From: Brachybacterium kimchii
Lineage (GTDB): Bacteria; Actinomycetota; Actinomycetes; Actinomycetales; Dermabacteraceae
Direction: 5' to 3'
DNA: 64,000 nt
Assembly: GCF_023373525.1 (NCBI RefSeq)
Contig: NZ_CP097218.1
Coordinates: 2,852,001-2,916,000, forward strand
Position 1 is the first letter of the stretch; each line of letters starts with the position of its first letter. The notes below the pieces were generated by a model that saw nothing but the letters and a program-made list of their open reading frames with translations, ran no database searches and was not told the origin of the DNA. The position numbers were made by a program, and so were the translations under genes. Below are positions 35,959-43,777 of the stretch, piece after piece.

Positions 35959-35987
35959 ACCCTATTGACCGCTCGGTCAACAGGCAA
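35959..35987 (-). promoter_or_regulatory. Promoter with TetR operator filling the spacer
   Basis: On the minus strand -35 TTGCCT (35987-35982) and -10 TAGGGT (35964-35959) are 17 bases apart. The operator TTGACCGCTCGGTCAA (35965-35980; 7-base arms around 2 bases) fills all but one base of that spacer. Binding would exclude polymerase. Confidence 0.7.
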
Positions 35988-36012
35988 GGGGTCGCGCGTA
36001 CACTCGCACCCC

Positions 36013-36045
36013 TTGACAACCTGCAACCATTCGGTTGTAAGTTGT
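36013..36045 (+). promoter_or_regulatory. Promoter and dyad operator of the ArsR gene
   Basis: TTGACA (36013-36018) and TGTAAG (36036-36041) are spaced by 17 bases. An imperfect 30-base dyad spans 36016-36045, with outer arms ACAAC/GTTGT and inner arms CAACC/GGTTG around ATTC. It covers the promoter and is a likely ArsR-type operator. Confidence 0.6.
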
Positions 36046-36049
36046 GCGT

Positions 36050-36418
36050 GTGCTCGACATCGACGAGGACCGCGCGGATGCGCTGTTCCATGCGCTCTCC
36101 GATCGCACGCGGCGGGACATCCTGCGGCGCGTGCTGGTCGGGGAGAAGTCGGTGTCGGCGCTCGCGCCGAAGTACGACATGAGCCTCACCGCGGTCCAGA
36201 AGCACGTGGCCGTGCTGGAGCGCGCGGGGCTCGTGACCAGGCGCCGCCAGGGGCGGGAATCCCTCGCCCGGGGCGACGTCGCGGCGGTCGGATCGGCCGC
36301 CGCCCTGCTGCGCGATCTCGAGGAGATCTGGCGCGACCGCATCAGCCGCATCGACGACCTGCTCGCCGACGGCCCCGACCAGGAGGACCACCATGCCGGT
36401 CACCGACATCACCACTGA
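36050..36418 (+). CDS. ArsR-family regulator
   Basis: A 122-residue winged-helix regulator. FHALSDRTRRDILRRVL near residue 12 and YDMSLTAVQKHVAVLERAGLV (recognition helix) near 45 are typical of the ArsR proteins paired with SRPBCC genes. A His-rich end (HHAGHRHHH) overlaps the next gene. The GTG at 36050 fits a leaderless mRNA from the TTGACA/TGTAAG promoter; an in-frame GTG at 36044 is possible. It probably represses itself and the SRPBCC gene. Confidence 0.85.
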   Translation: MLDIDEDRADALFHALSDRTRRDILRRVLVGEKSVSALAPKYDMSLTAVQKHVAVLERAGLVTRRRQGRESLARGDVAAVGSAAALLRDLEEIWRDRISRIDDLLADGPDQEDHHAGHRHHH

Positions 36419-36881
36419 CCTCGACGCCCTGACCATCACCATCACCGCGCAGTTCGACGCACCCGTCGAGCGCATCTGGCAGATCTACGCCGACCCGCGC
36501 CAGCTCGAGAGGATCTGGGGCCCGCCCACGTACCCCGCGACCTTCGTCGACCACGACCTCACGCCCGGCGGCCGCATGAACTACTACATGACGAGCCCCG
36601 AGGGCGAGAAGCTCGGCGGCTTCTGGGAGATCCTCGAGGTCGACGAGCCCCGCTTCTTCCGCTACCGCGACGGATTCGCGGACGCCGAGAACGGCTTCGC
36701 CGTGAACACCGACCTCCCGGTCGCCGAGAACACCGCCACCTTCGAGGCCGCGGACGGCGGCACCCGCGCCGTCTACGTCTCGATCCACCCCACGCGCGAG
36801 GGCCTGCAGCAGGTCATCGACATGGGCGTCGAGGAGGGCTCGCGCGAGTCGATCGACCAGATCGACGCGCTGGTGGGCTGA
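36393..36881 (+). CDS. SRPBCC/AHSA1-domain protein
   Basis: A 162-residue SRPBCC-fold protein (AHSA1-like). The signature text is FDAPVERIWQIYADPRQLERIWGPPTYP, then GGRMNYYMTSPEG and GGFWEILEVDEP, and it ends with an amphipathic helix. The fold forms a hydrophobic ligand cavity. It overlaps the ArsR gene by 26 bases and has GGAGG in front of ATG 36393. ArsR-SRPBCC pairs are common in actinobacteria, but their ligand is unknown. Confidence 0.88.
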   Translation: MPVTDITTDLDALTITITAQFDAPVERIWQIYADPRQLERIWGPPTYPATFVDHDLTPGGRMNYYMTSPEGEKLGGFWEILEVDEPRFFRYRDGFADAENGFAVNTDLPVAENTATFEAADGGTRAVYVSIHPTREGLQQVIDMGVEEGSRESIDQIDALVG

Positions 36882-36893
36882 GGGGCTCCCGCC

Positions 36894-37664
36894 TCAGACC
36901 TCGCCGAAGCCCTCCCAGACCTCGTCTCCCGCGCGGGGGCGCAGGAGGGCCGGCTGCAGGGCCGTGGCCTCGCCGCGCGTGTAGAGCGCGGGGTGCGGGC
37001 TGCCGGTGGGCGTGCCGTCGACGGAGCGGTCGTCGGGCACCACGAACCCGTCGGTCGAGAGCACCTTGCGGATGAAGGTGCCGCGGTCCGGGAGGGCTCC
37101 CCAGACGGCGCCGTAGACGCTGCGCAGCTCCGCGAGCGTGAACGGCTCGGAGAGGAACTGCGTGGCCAGGGTCGTGTACTCGACCTTCGCGCGGACGCGC
37201 TCGAGGGCATCGGTGAGGATCTCGCGGTGGTCGAAGGCGAGCTGCGGGGCGTCGGGGTCCTCGAGGATCTCCTCGACGCCCCACCAGCGCGCGAACGCCG
37301 CGTCGTCGCCCGCCGTGGGATCCGGCAGGTCGGGGGCGAACGCCAGGTGGGCGACGGAGACGACGCGCATCCGCGGGTCGCGGTCGGGCGCCGAGTACGT
37401 GCGCAGCTGCTCGAGGTGGTAGCCGGCGGTGTCCATGCCGGTCTCCTCGACGAGCTCGCGCGCCGCCGCGGTCGCGGCGTCCTCGTCGGGCTCGATGAAG
37501 CCGCCGGGCAGCGCCCAGCTGCCCTCGTACGGGTCGGCGCCGCGCCGCACGAGCAGCACGCTGAGGGCGCCCGAGCGGATGGTGAACACGGCGAGGTCGA
37601 CCGTCACCGCGAAGGGCGGGTGCTTGCTGGCGTCGTAGCCGGCGGGAGCGGTGTTGCCGGGCAT
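36894..37664 (-). CDS. Nudix hydrolase with winged-helix domain, NrtR-like
   Basis: A 256-residue protein with an N-terminal Nudix domain. The full Nudix box is at about residues 53-76: G in GGFIEPDE, then RELVEETGM. A C-terminal domain (about 165-256) resembles the winged helix of NrtR regulators (LSEPFTLAELRSVYGAVWG). NrtR proteins control NAD genes through ADP-ribose. The intact Nudix box means it may still hydrolyse ADP-ribose. It starts one base after the stop of the fused pncB-pncA gene, so both serve NAD metabolism. Confidence 0.82.
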   Translation of the reverse strand: MPGNTAPAGYDASKHPPFAVTVDLAVFTIRSGALSVLLVRRGADPYEGSWALPGGFIEPDEDAATAAARELVEETGMDTAGYHLEQLRTYSAPDRDPRMRVVSVAHLAFAPDLPDPTAGDDAAFARWWGVEEILEDPDAPQLAFDHREILTDALERVRAKVEYTTLATQFLSEPFTLAELRSVYGAVWGALPDRGTFIRKVLSTDGFVVPDDRSVDGTPTGSPHPALYTRGEATALQPALLRPRAGDEVWEGFGEV

Positions 37665-37665
37665 C

Positions 37666-39726
37666 TCAGGCGTCCTTCCGGGAGTCGGTCGGGGCGGCGG
37701 AGCGTGCGGGCGAGACCGTCCGGATCCCCGCCTCCGTCAGGTGCTGCACGGTCTCCGCATCGGCCTCGGGATGCACGGCGGCGGTGAGGTCCCCGAGGAC
37801 CCGCACGGTGCCCGCGCCGGGCAGCGCGGCGATGTCGCGGGCGCTCGCGGCGACGCAGTAGTCGAAGGCCAGGCCGGTGACGTCGACATCTCCCGTGAGC
37901 AGGGAGGGCAGGTCGGTGCCGCCGGCGGGGGCGCCGCCGTCGACGCCTGCCACGCGGCCCTGGGCGAGGCTGTAGTCGGGGGCCCCCTCGCCCTTCACCA
38001 CGTGGACGACCTCGGCGCCGCTGCCGACGAGCCGCTCGAGGGCCCCCAGGATCGCCGGGTGGTACTCGGCGCCGCAGGTGCCCTGCACGCAGTGGACGGG
38101 CCAGGTGTCCACGAAGTCGGGCGCGGACGGCGGGAGGGCGAAGTGGCCGCCGTTGTCGCCCTCGGCGAGGTGCCAGTCGCGGGAGAAGACCACGCGGCGG
38201 TAGTCGCCGGCGCGCTCGGAGAGGTGGGCGGCGATGCGCTCGGCGACGGCGTTCCCGCCGGTCACGCCGAGGGCGCCGCCCTCGCAGAAGTCGTTCTGCA
38301 CGTCGACGACGACGAGGGTGCGGGGTGCGTCGGCCGCCACTCCGTCGCGCGGCGATTCTTCCGCGTCGGCCGTCTCTCCCCCGTCGATCCTCTCCCCCGC
38401 GTCGCCCGTCCCCGCCTCGTCCCACTGCTCGCTGGCGCGGAAGGCCTGGCCCTCGCTGATCTCGCGGGCGCGCGCGGGAAGGCTCGCGAGGCTCACGGCG
38501 GCGACCTCGCGCGCCTCCTCGGCGCTCGCGACGCGCTGCGGGACGCCGTCGCGGATCACGTCGACGTGCACGGGCCTCGCGCCCTCCGGCACCGAGCCGT
38601 CGAGGGTCCAGACCTCGCGGCCGTCGGGGAAGCGGGAGACGGTCTTCGCGCCGCCGGTCGACCCCTTGTCGGCCGAGAGCTTCTGGACGCTGCGCAGCGG
38701 CGTGCCGGGACCGTCGCCCACGGCGACGAGCTTGTACACCATGCCCGCCGTCGGATGGTCCGAGCCCGTCGCGACCCGCGTGCCCACGCCGTAGCCGTCG
38801 ATCGGGGCGCCGGCGAGGTGGACGAGCGCGTACTCGTCGAGATCGCTGGTCACGGTGATGCGGGTGCTCGTCGCGCCGAGCGCGTCGAGCTGGGCGCGGG
38901 CGGCGGGGGCGACGGTCATCAGGTCCCCGGAGTCGATGCGCACGGCGCCGAGCCCGGTCCCGGCGACCTCGACCGCGGTGCGGATGCCCGCGGGGATGTC
39001 GTAGGTGTCCACGAGCAGCGTGGTGCCCGGCCCGTAGGTCGCGATCTGGGCCGCGAAGGCGTCGCGCTCCGTGGGCCGGGCGAGCGTCGCGGCATGGGCG
39101 GCGGTGCCCGCGACGGGGACGCCGAAGCGCCTGCCGGCCTCCAGGTTCGAGGTGGTCGCGAAGCCCGCGATCCAGGCGGCCCGGGCGGCGGCCACGGCCG
39201 CCTCCTCGTGGACGCGGCGCGAGCCCATCTCGATGAGGGGGCGATCCCCCGCGGCGATCACCATGCGCGCCGCGGCGGAGGCGATCGCCGAGTCGAAGTT
39301 CAGCACCGAGAGCACGAGCGTCTCCAGCAGCAGGCACTCGCCGAGGGTCCCGTGCACGGTGAGCAGCGGCGTGTGCGGCCAGTACAGGCTGCCCTCGGGC
39401 AGGGCGGTGATGGTGCCGGTGAAGCTCCAGTCGCGCAGGTACTCCGCGGTCGCCTCCGTGATCGCTCCGACCTCGCGCAGGTAGGCGAGGTCCTCCGCGT
39501 CGGGCGCGAAGTCCTCGAGGAGAGGAAGCAGGCGGCCGAGGCCCGCGAACAGGCCGAAGCGTCGGCCCTCGGGGAGGCGACGGGCGAAGGCCTCGAAGAC
39601 GGCCTCGTGGTGGACGCTACCGTCCTCGACCATGGCCGAGAGCATCGTGTACTCGTACATGTCGGTCAGCAGTGCGGTGCTCGCGGGGATGCTGCCGGTG
39701 CCGCGGCGCGACGCGGATGCCGTCAT
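37666..39726 (-). CDS. pncB: Fused nicotinate phosphoribosyltransferase-nicotinamidase
   Basis: A single 686-residue frame joins two NAD-salvage enzymes. Residues 1 to about 435 are a nicotinate phosphoribosyltransferase (TDMYEYTML, AGTAAHAATLA with the His, LLVDTYD, RIDSGDL). A charged linker spans about 436-469. Residues 470-686 are a nicotinamidase with Asp in VVDVQNDFC (475), metal ligands in RDWHLAEGDNGGHF, Lys in VVKGEGAPDYS (578) and Cys in AFDYCVAAS (624). Together they would turn nicotinamide into nicotinate mononucleotide. ATG 39726 follows AAGGGCGAG. Confidence 0.92.
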   Translation of the reverse strand: MTASASRRGTGSIPASTALLTDMYEYTMLSAMVEDGSVHHEAVFEAFARRLPEGRRFGLFAGLGRLLPLLEDFAPDAEDLAYLREVGAITEATAEYLRDWSFTGTITALPEGSLYWPHTPLLTVHGTLGECLLLETLVLSVLNFDSAIASAAARMVIAAGDRPLIEMGSRRVHEEAAVAAARAAWIAGFATTSNLEAGRRFGVPVAGTAAHAATLARPTERDAFAAQIATYGPGTTLLVDTYDIPAGIRTAVEVAGTGLGAVRIDSGDLMTVAPAARAQLDALGATSTRITVTSDLDEYALVHLAGAPIDGYGVGTRVATGSDHPTAGMVYKLVAVGDGPGTPLRSVQKLSADKGSTGGAKTVSRFPDGREVWTLDGSVPEGARPVHVDVIRDGVPQRVASAEEAREVAAVSLASLPARAREISEGQAFRASEQWDEAGTGDAGERIDGGETADAEESPRDGVAADAPRTLVVVDVQNDFCEGGALGVTGGNAVAERIAAHLSERAGDYRRVVFSRDWHLAEGDNGGHFALPPSAPDFVDTWPVHCVQGTCGAEYHPAILGALERLVGSGAEVVHVVKGEGAPDYSLAQGRVAGVDGGAPAGGTDLPSLLTGDVDVTGLAFDYCVAASARDIAALPGAGTVRVLGDLTAAVHPEADAETVQHLTEAGIRTVSPARSAAPTDSRKDA

Positions 39727-39765
39727 GAGCGCTCGCCCTTCATCGGTTGCGGAGTGACGGAATGG

Positions 39766-39791
39766 CGGGCCCGAGGGCCCGTCCCAGCCTA
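39766..39791 (-). promoter_or_regulatory. Promoter and palindrome upstream of the pncB-pncA fusion
   Basis: On the minus strand TAGGCT (39791-39786) is a -10 box. Just downstream is CGGGCCCTCGGGCCCG (39781-39766), 7-base arms around TC, located at or right after the expected start of transcription near 39779. It is a candidate operator for the Nudix regulator-like protein. Confidence 0.45.
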
Positions 39792-39828
39792 GCCCCGCGC
39801 GCACAGGGCGATGGTGTGTGATGGACGG

Positions 39829-41427
39829 ATGAGCACCGACGACTGGTTCCTCTCGACGATCGAGCGCGGCAACACCTTCACGCGCCTCGACCACCGGCAC
39901 GAGGGACGGGCGCTGACCAGCGGCAACACGGCCCGGGTGCACGTGCACGGCGCCGACTACTTCGCGCGCCTGCGGGAGCTGATCACCGCCCAGGGACCGG
40001 GCGACCTGCTGCTGTTCACCGACTGGCGCGGCGATCCGGACGAGAGGGTCGGCGAGGACGAGCTCACGATCGTCGAGCTGATCGCCGACGCCGCCCGCCG
40101 CGGCGTCATCGTCAAGGCGCTGTTCTGGCGCTCGCACCTGGACTCCATCCACTACTCCGAGGAGGAGAACCGCAGCCTCGCGGACACGGTGCGGGCGGCC
40201 GGCGGCGAGGTCATCCTCGACCAGCGCGTGCTGCCGCTGGGCTCCCAGCACCAGAAGTTCCTGGTGCTGCGCCACCCCGGGCATCCCGAGCGGGACGCGG
40301 GATTCTGCGGAGGCATCGACCTGTGCCACACCCGCCGCGACGACGCCCGGCACCTGGGCGATCCGCAGACCGTCTCGATGGGCGCGATCTGGGGCGGGAC
40401 CCCCGCGTGGCACGACCTCATGGTCGAGGTGGGCGGGCCCGCCGTCGGCGACCTCGAGGCGACCTTCCGGGAGCGCTGGGAGGACCCGACACCGCCCTCC
40501 CTGGACCCGCTCTCACGAATCCAGGCGCGCATCCACCGCGACGACCAGCACGCCGAGCCGCTCCCGCTGCAGGAGCCCGATCCGGACCCCTCGGGCACGG
40601 TCGACGTGCAGGTGCTGCGCACCTACCCGCACAAGCGACCCCGCTTCCCCTTCGCGCCCTCGGGCGAGCGGAGCATCGCCCGCGCCTACGTGAAGGCGGT
40701 CCCGCGCGCCGAGCGGATCATCTACCTCGAGGACCAGTACATCTGGTCGCCCGAGGTGCTCTCGTGCTTCGCCGACGCGCTGCGCCAGCACCCCGGCACC
40801 CACCTGGTGATCGTCCTGTCGACCTTCACCACCGCGGACACGACGATCGCGAACGCGAGCGCCATGAGCTCGCGGAACGCCGCCCTGGACCTGCTGCACG
40901 AGGCGGGCGGCGAGCGCGTGCACGTGTTCGGGATCGAGAACCACGACGGCACACCGGTGTACGTGCACTCGAAGGTGTGCCTCGTGGACGACGTCTGGAT
41001 GACCGTGGGCTCGGACAACGTGAACCTGCGCTCCTGGACCTACGACACCGAGATCGCGTGCGCGCTCGTGGACCAGCGTGAGGATCCGCGCGAGCCCACG
41101 CGCCTGCGCTCCGACGACGACCTCGCCCGGGTCCTCCCCCGCGACGTGCGTCTCGAGCTCGCGCGCGAGCACCTGGATCGGGCCGACGGTGACGACGCAG
41201 ACCTCGTGGACCCGGACGCCATGGTGCGGGCGTTCGAGGAGAGCGCCGCACGGCTCGACGCCTGGCACGACGGCGGGAAGCAGGGCCCGCGGCCCGCGGG
41301 GCGCCTGCGCCGGTACGTGCAGACGCCGATCCCCGCACGGGAGCTGCCGCTGGGCCGGCTCGTCTACAAGATCGCCGACGACCCCGATGCGCGGCCGCGG
41401 AGGCTGCGCGGGACGGACTGGTTCTGA
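39829..41427 (+). CDS. Phospholipase D-like protein
   Basis: A 532-residue protein with two HKD half-sites: GSQHQKFLVL near residue 139, with FCGGIDLCHTRRDD after it, and YVHSKVCLVDDVWMTVGSDNVNLRSW near 380. Both are needed for the phosphodiesterase/transphosphatidylase reaction of phospholipase D. There is no signal peptide or membrane helix, so it should be cytoplasmic. Lipid or nucleic acid substrates are both possible. TGTGAT ends 6 bases before ATG 39829. The stop shares one base with the ASCH gene start (TGATG). Confidence 0.86.
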   Translation: MSTDDWFLSTIERGNTFTRLDHRHEGRALTSGNTARVHVHGADYFARLRELITAQGPGDLLLFTDWRGDPDERVGEDELTIVELIADAARRGVIVKALFWRSHLDSIHYSEEENRSLADTVRAAGGEVILDQRVLPLGSQHQKFLVLRHPGHPERDAGFCGGIDLCHTRRDDARHLGDPQTVSMGAIWGGTPAWHDLMVEVGGPAVGDLEATFRERWEDPTPPSLDPLSRIQARIHRDDQHAEPLPLQEPDPDPSGTVDVQVLRTYPHKRPRFPFAPSGERSIARAYVKAVPRAERIIYLEDQYIWSPEVLSCFADALRQHPGTHLVIVLSTFTTADTTIANASAMSSRNAALDLLHEAGGERVHVFGIENHDGTPVYVHSKVCLVDDVWMTVGSDNVNLRSWTYDTEIACALVDQREDPREPTRLRSDDDLARVLPRDVRLELAREHLDRADGDDADLVDPDAMVRAFEESAARLDAWHDGGKQGPRPAGRLRRYVQTPIPARELPLGRLVYKIADDPDARPRRLRGTDWF

Positions 41428-41864
41428 TGGACGCGCACGACGCGGCGCACGATGCCGCACTCCCCCTCGCCGAGTTCGCCTTCCCGGGCCCCCTGAGGGA
41501 CCAGCTGGTCGGGGCGATCCTGTCCGGCGCGAAGACCGCGACCGCCTCGCTGCGGGAGGAGTACGTGCGCGAGGGCGCGCCCCTGCCCGTCGTCGGGGCC
41601 GAGGAGGCGGTGGTCGATTCCGACGAGCGCCCCGTCGCGGTGATCCGCGCGACCGGCGTGCAAGTGGTGCGGCTGGCCGACGTCACCGACGGCCACGCGC
41701 GCGCCGAGGGCGAGGGCCATCCCGACGCCGCGGCCTGGCGCGAGGGCCACGAGGAGTTCTGGGGCTCGGTCGAGTTCATCGCGGGGCTCGGGGAGCCCCG
41801 GATCGTGATCGACGACGACACCGAGGTGGTGTGCGAGACCTTCGAGGTCGTGCGCAGGCTCTGA
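41427..41864 (+). CDS. ASCH-domain protein
   Basis: A 145-residue ASCH-domain protein: FAFPGPLRDQLVGAILSGAKTATASL at the start, the RPVAVIRATGVQVVRLADV core strands, then HEEFWGSVEF. ASCH domains are PUA-like beta barrels linked to RNA binding, and some members are nucleoside amidohydrolases. It overlaps the phospholipase D-like gene by one base, so the two are coupled. The specific function is unknown. Confidence 0.86.
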   Translation: MDAHDAAHDAALPLAEFAFPGPLRDQLVGAILSGAKTATASLREEYVREGAPLPVVGAEEAVVDSDERPVAVIRATGVQVVRLADVTDGHARAEGEGHPDAAAWREGHEEFWGSVEFIAGLGEPRIVIDDDTEVVCETFEVVRRL

Positions 41865-41913
41865 GGCAGTCGGCCGGCCGATCTCGCCGGTGGCGGGGCG
41901 GAGTGCGGCGCTC

Positions 41914-42318
41914 TCAGCGCCCGAGCAGCCCGTGCATCGTGGAGACGAACCGCTGCGCGTGGTCCTTCGTCCCTGTCGACAGCACGATCTGCGTTCCGTC
42001 GCGCAAGTGCACGCGCAGCTTCCCGGACAGCAGGGTGGGCTTGAAGTCGACGTCGACGACCTCCGCCGCCGGCGCCTGCTTGAGGATCTTCCACGAGCCG
42101 AACGCACGTCGGCGTGTGAGCACGACGCGTCGGTCGGTCGCCAGGAGGATCGGGGTGGTGTCGTTCTGGATGTCGCCGACCTTCGTGTCGAGGACGGTCT
42201 CCTCCGGATCGAGGACCCGCTCCGGCAGATCGACGGTGAGCGCGTTCTTTGCCTCGTCGTTCTTGTTCAGAACGGCGAAGAAGGTCTGCTCGGCGTGTGT
42301 CGGGTCGGCAAGGCTCAC
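41914..42318 (-). CDS. PH-like small protein, copy 1
   Basis: A 134-residue soluble protein of unknown family with a PH-like beta-strand pattern. It has PEETVLDTKVGD, ILLATDRRVVLTRR, then ILKQAPAAEVVDVDF, and a final helix KDHAQRFVSTMHGLLG. It closely matches the next gene: both have ADPTHAEQTFFAV near the start and KPTLLSGKLRVHLRDG later. GTG 42318 is preceded by TACGGT with a 6-base gap, so it is probably leaderless. It could bind lipids or proteins at the membrane; no function can be assigned. Confidence 0.7.
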   Translation of the reverse strand: MSLADPTHAEQTFFAVLNKNDEAKNALTVDLPERVLDPEETVLDTKVGDIQNDTTPILLATDRRVVLTRRRAFGSWKILKQAPAAEVVDVDFKPTLLSGKLRVHLRDGTQIVLSTGTKDHAQRFVSTMHGLLGR

Positions 42319-42382
42319 GGGGCCACCGTAGCGGGGGGACGCGCCGGGCCGGGCCGGAAGGGGCCCGCGTGTTTCGTCGGCG

Positions 42383-42805
42383 TCAGTGCCGCGAACGCTG
42401 AGCGCCATCCAGCAGGCCCCGCATGGTCGCGACGAAGCGCTCAGCATGGCCCTTCGTGGCGGTAACGAGCGTGATGGCGGACCCGTCGCGCAGGTGCACG
42501 CGCAGCTTCCCCGACAACAGGGTGGGCTTGTAATCGACGCCGACGACCTCCGCCGCCGGCGCCTGCTTGAGGACCCTCCACGACCTGATGGAGCCCTCCT
42601 TCGCGAGGAGCACCCTCCTGTCAGTGGCGATCAGCAGCGGGTTCGTATCGGAGGTCGTGTCCCCGACCTTCACGTCGATCACGGTCTCGTCCGGATCGAG
42701 GATCTTCTCAGGAAGGTTCAGGTCCCACACGTCGCGCGGCTCGTCATTGCGCTGCATGACGGCGAAGAACGTCTGCTCGGCATGCGTCGGGTCGGCGTGG
42801 TTCAC
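42383..42805 (-). CDS. PH-like small protein, copy 2
   Basis: A 140-residue paralogue of the protein just downstream. It shares the ADPTHAEQTFFAV start, LLIATDRRVLLAKEG, VLKQAPAAEVVGVDY and the 16-residue KPTLLSGKLRVHLRDG. It carries its own leaderless promoter of the same form (TACGGT, 6 bases, GTG), so promoter and gene were duplicated together. The function is unknown. Confidence 0.7.
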   Translation of the reverse strand: MNHADPTHAEQTFFAVMQRNDEPRDVWDLNLPEKILDPDETVIDVKVGDTTSDTNPLLIATDRRVLLAKEGSIRSWRVLKQAPAAEVVGVDYKPTLLSGKLRVHLRDGSAITLVTATKGHAERFVATMRGLLDGAQRSRH

Positions 42806-42850
42806 GGGGTCACCGTAGCGCGGGCCGCATCGGCTTCCCGTGCCGAGCGG

Positions 42851-43678
42851 TCAGCGCAGTGCCGGCCCGCGCCCCTGGCGCAGCAGGCCCTCGAGCGTCT
42901 GCACGAAGGCCTGCGCCGGCTCCGCTGCTCCCTTGCCCAGGCTGATCGGCTTCTGGTCCCGCACCTCGACCGTGACCGAGGCCGCCTTCAGGGCCGTCCC
43001 TCCCGCGCTGCGCACGCCGGTGACCGACGGCGCCGCGGTCTCCCGCTGGGTGATCCAGCTCCCCGGCGTCTGCTCACCCGCGAGCAGCACTCGGTGGTCG
43101 CTGAGCACGAGCAGCTGGTGCTCGCTCGACCACGTCGACCAGCCCTCGAAGACGCTGTGCACCCGCTCGCCCCGCGCGAGCAGCCCCTGCACCTCGGAGG
43201 GGACGGACACGGCCGTGGCGCCCCCGTCGGTCTCCGGCAGGGCGCCGTTGCCCTCCGCGGATCTTCCCGGGGCGGCGCCGGCACGCAGCGCCTCGAGGGT
43301 GCGCAGCAGCTCGGCCGCGGCCTCGTGGCTGCCGATCTTCATCGTGACCGGCTTCTGCCCCTGCACCCCGATCTCCACGGACGCCGCTGTGAGCGTCCCG
43401 GTGACCTGTCGCCCTCCCAGCACCGCCGTCGCCGGCACGTCGCGCATCGCCTTCCAGCGGCCTGGGATCGGCGCCTTGACCAGCAGCACCCGACGATCCG
43501 TGAGCAGCAGCAGATGCTCGCTCGTGTAGTCGCGGTACCCGTCGGCGACGCAGTGGACCGTCTCCTCGGGATCGAGCATCTCGTGCAGGCGGCGATAGAT
43601 CGACGGCTTCGCCGGGCGCCCGCGATAGGTGCGGTCGAGGGCGGCCAGCAGGGTGGTCTCGGCGATCGTGGTGGTCAC
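42851..43678 (-). CDS. Double PH-like protein
   Basis: A 275-residue protein made of two repeats of the same PH-like pattern, about residues 30-130 and 160-270. Each repeat shows EETVH or GERVH, then EHLLLLTDRRVLLV or EHQLLVLSDHRVLLAG, a Trp, a strand-rich core with QKPVTM or QKPISL, and a closing helix (LLRTLEAL, FVQTLEGL). It is distantly related to the two genes downstream. GTG 43678 is preceded by TAGGGT at 7 bases. I do not know a named family for it. Confidence 0.68.
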   Translation of the reverse strand: MTTTIAETTLLAALDRTYRGRPAKPSIYRRLHEMLDPEETVHCVADGYRDYTSEHLLLLTDRRVLLVKAPIPGRWKAMRDVPATAVLGGRQVTGTLTAASVEIGVQGQKPVTMKIGSHEAAAELLRTLEALRAGAAPGRSAEGNGALPETDGGATAVSVPSEVQGLLARGERVHSVFEGWSTWSSEHQLLVLSDHRVLLAGEQTPGSWITQRETAAPSVTGVRSAGGTALKAASVTVEVRDQKPISLGKGAAEPAQAFVQTLEGLLRQGRGPALR

Positions 43679-43777
43679 GGGCAACACCCTATGCAGAGCC
43701 TGTCGGGCGCTGATCGGTAGGCCTCGCCCGTCTGCTTCCTGTGTCGAGGCCGCCGGCGGCGCCGCCCGTGGCGTCCG

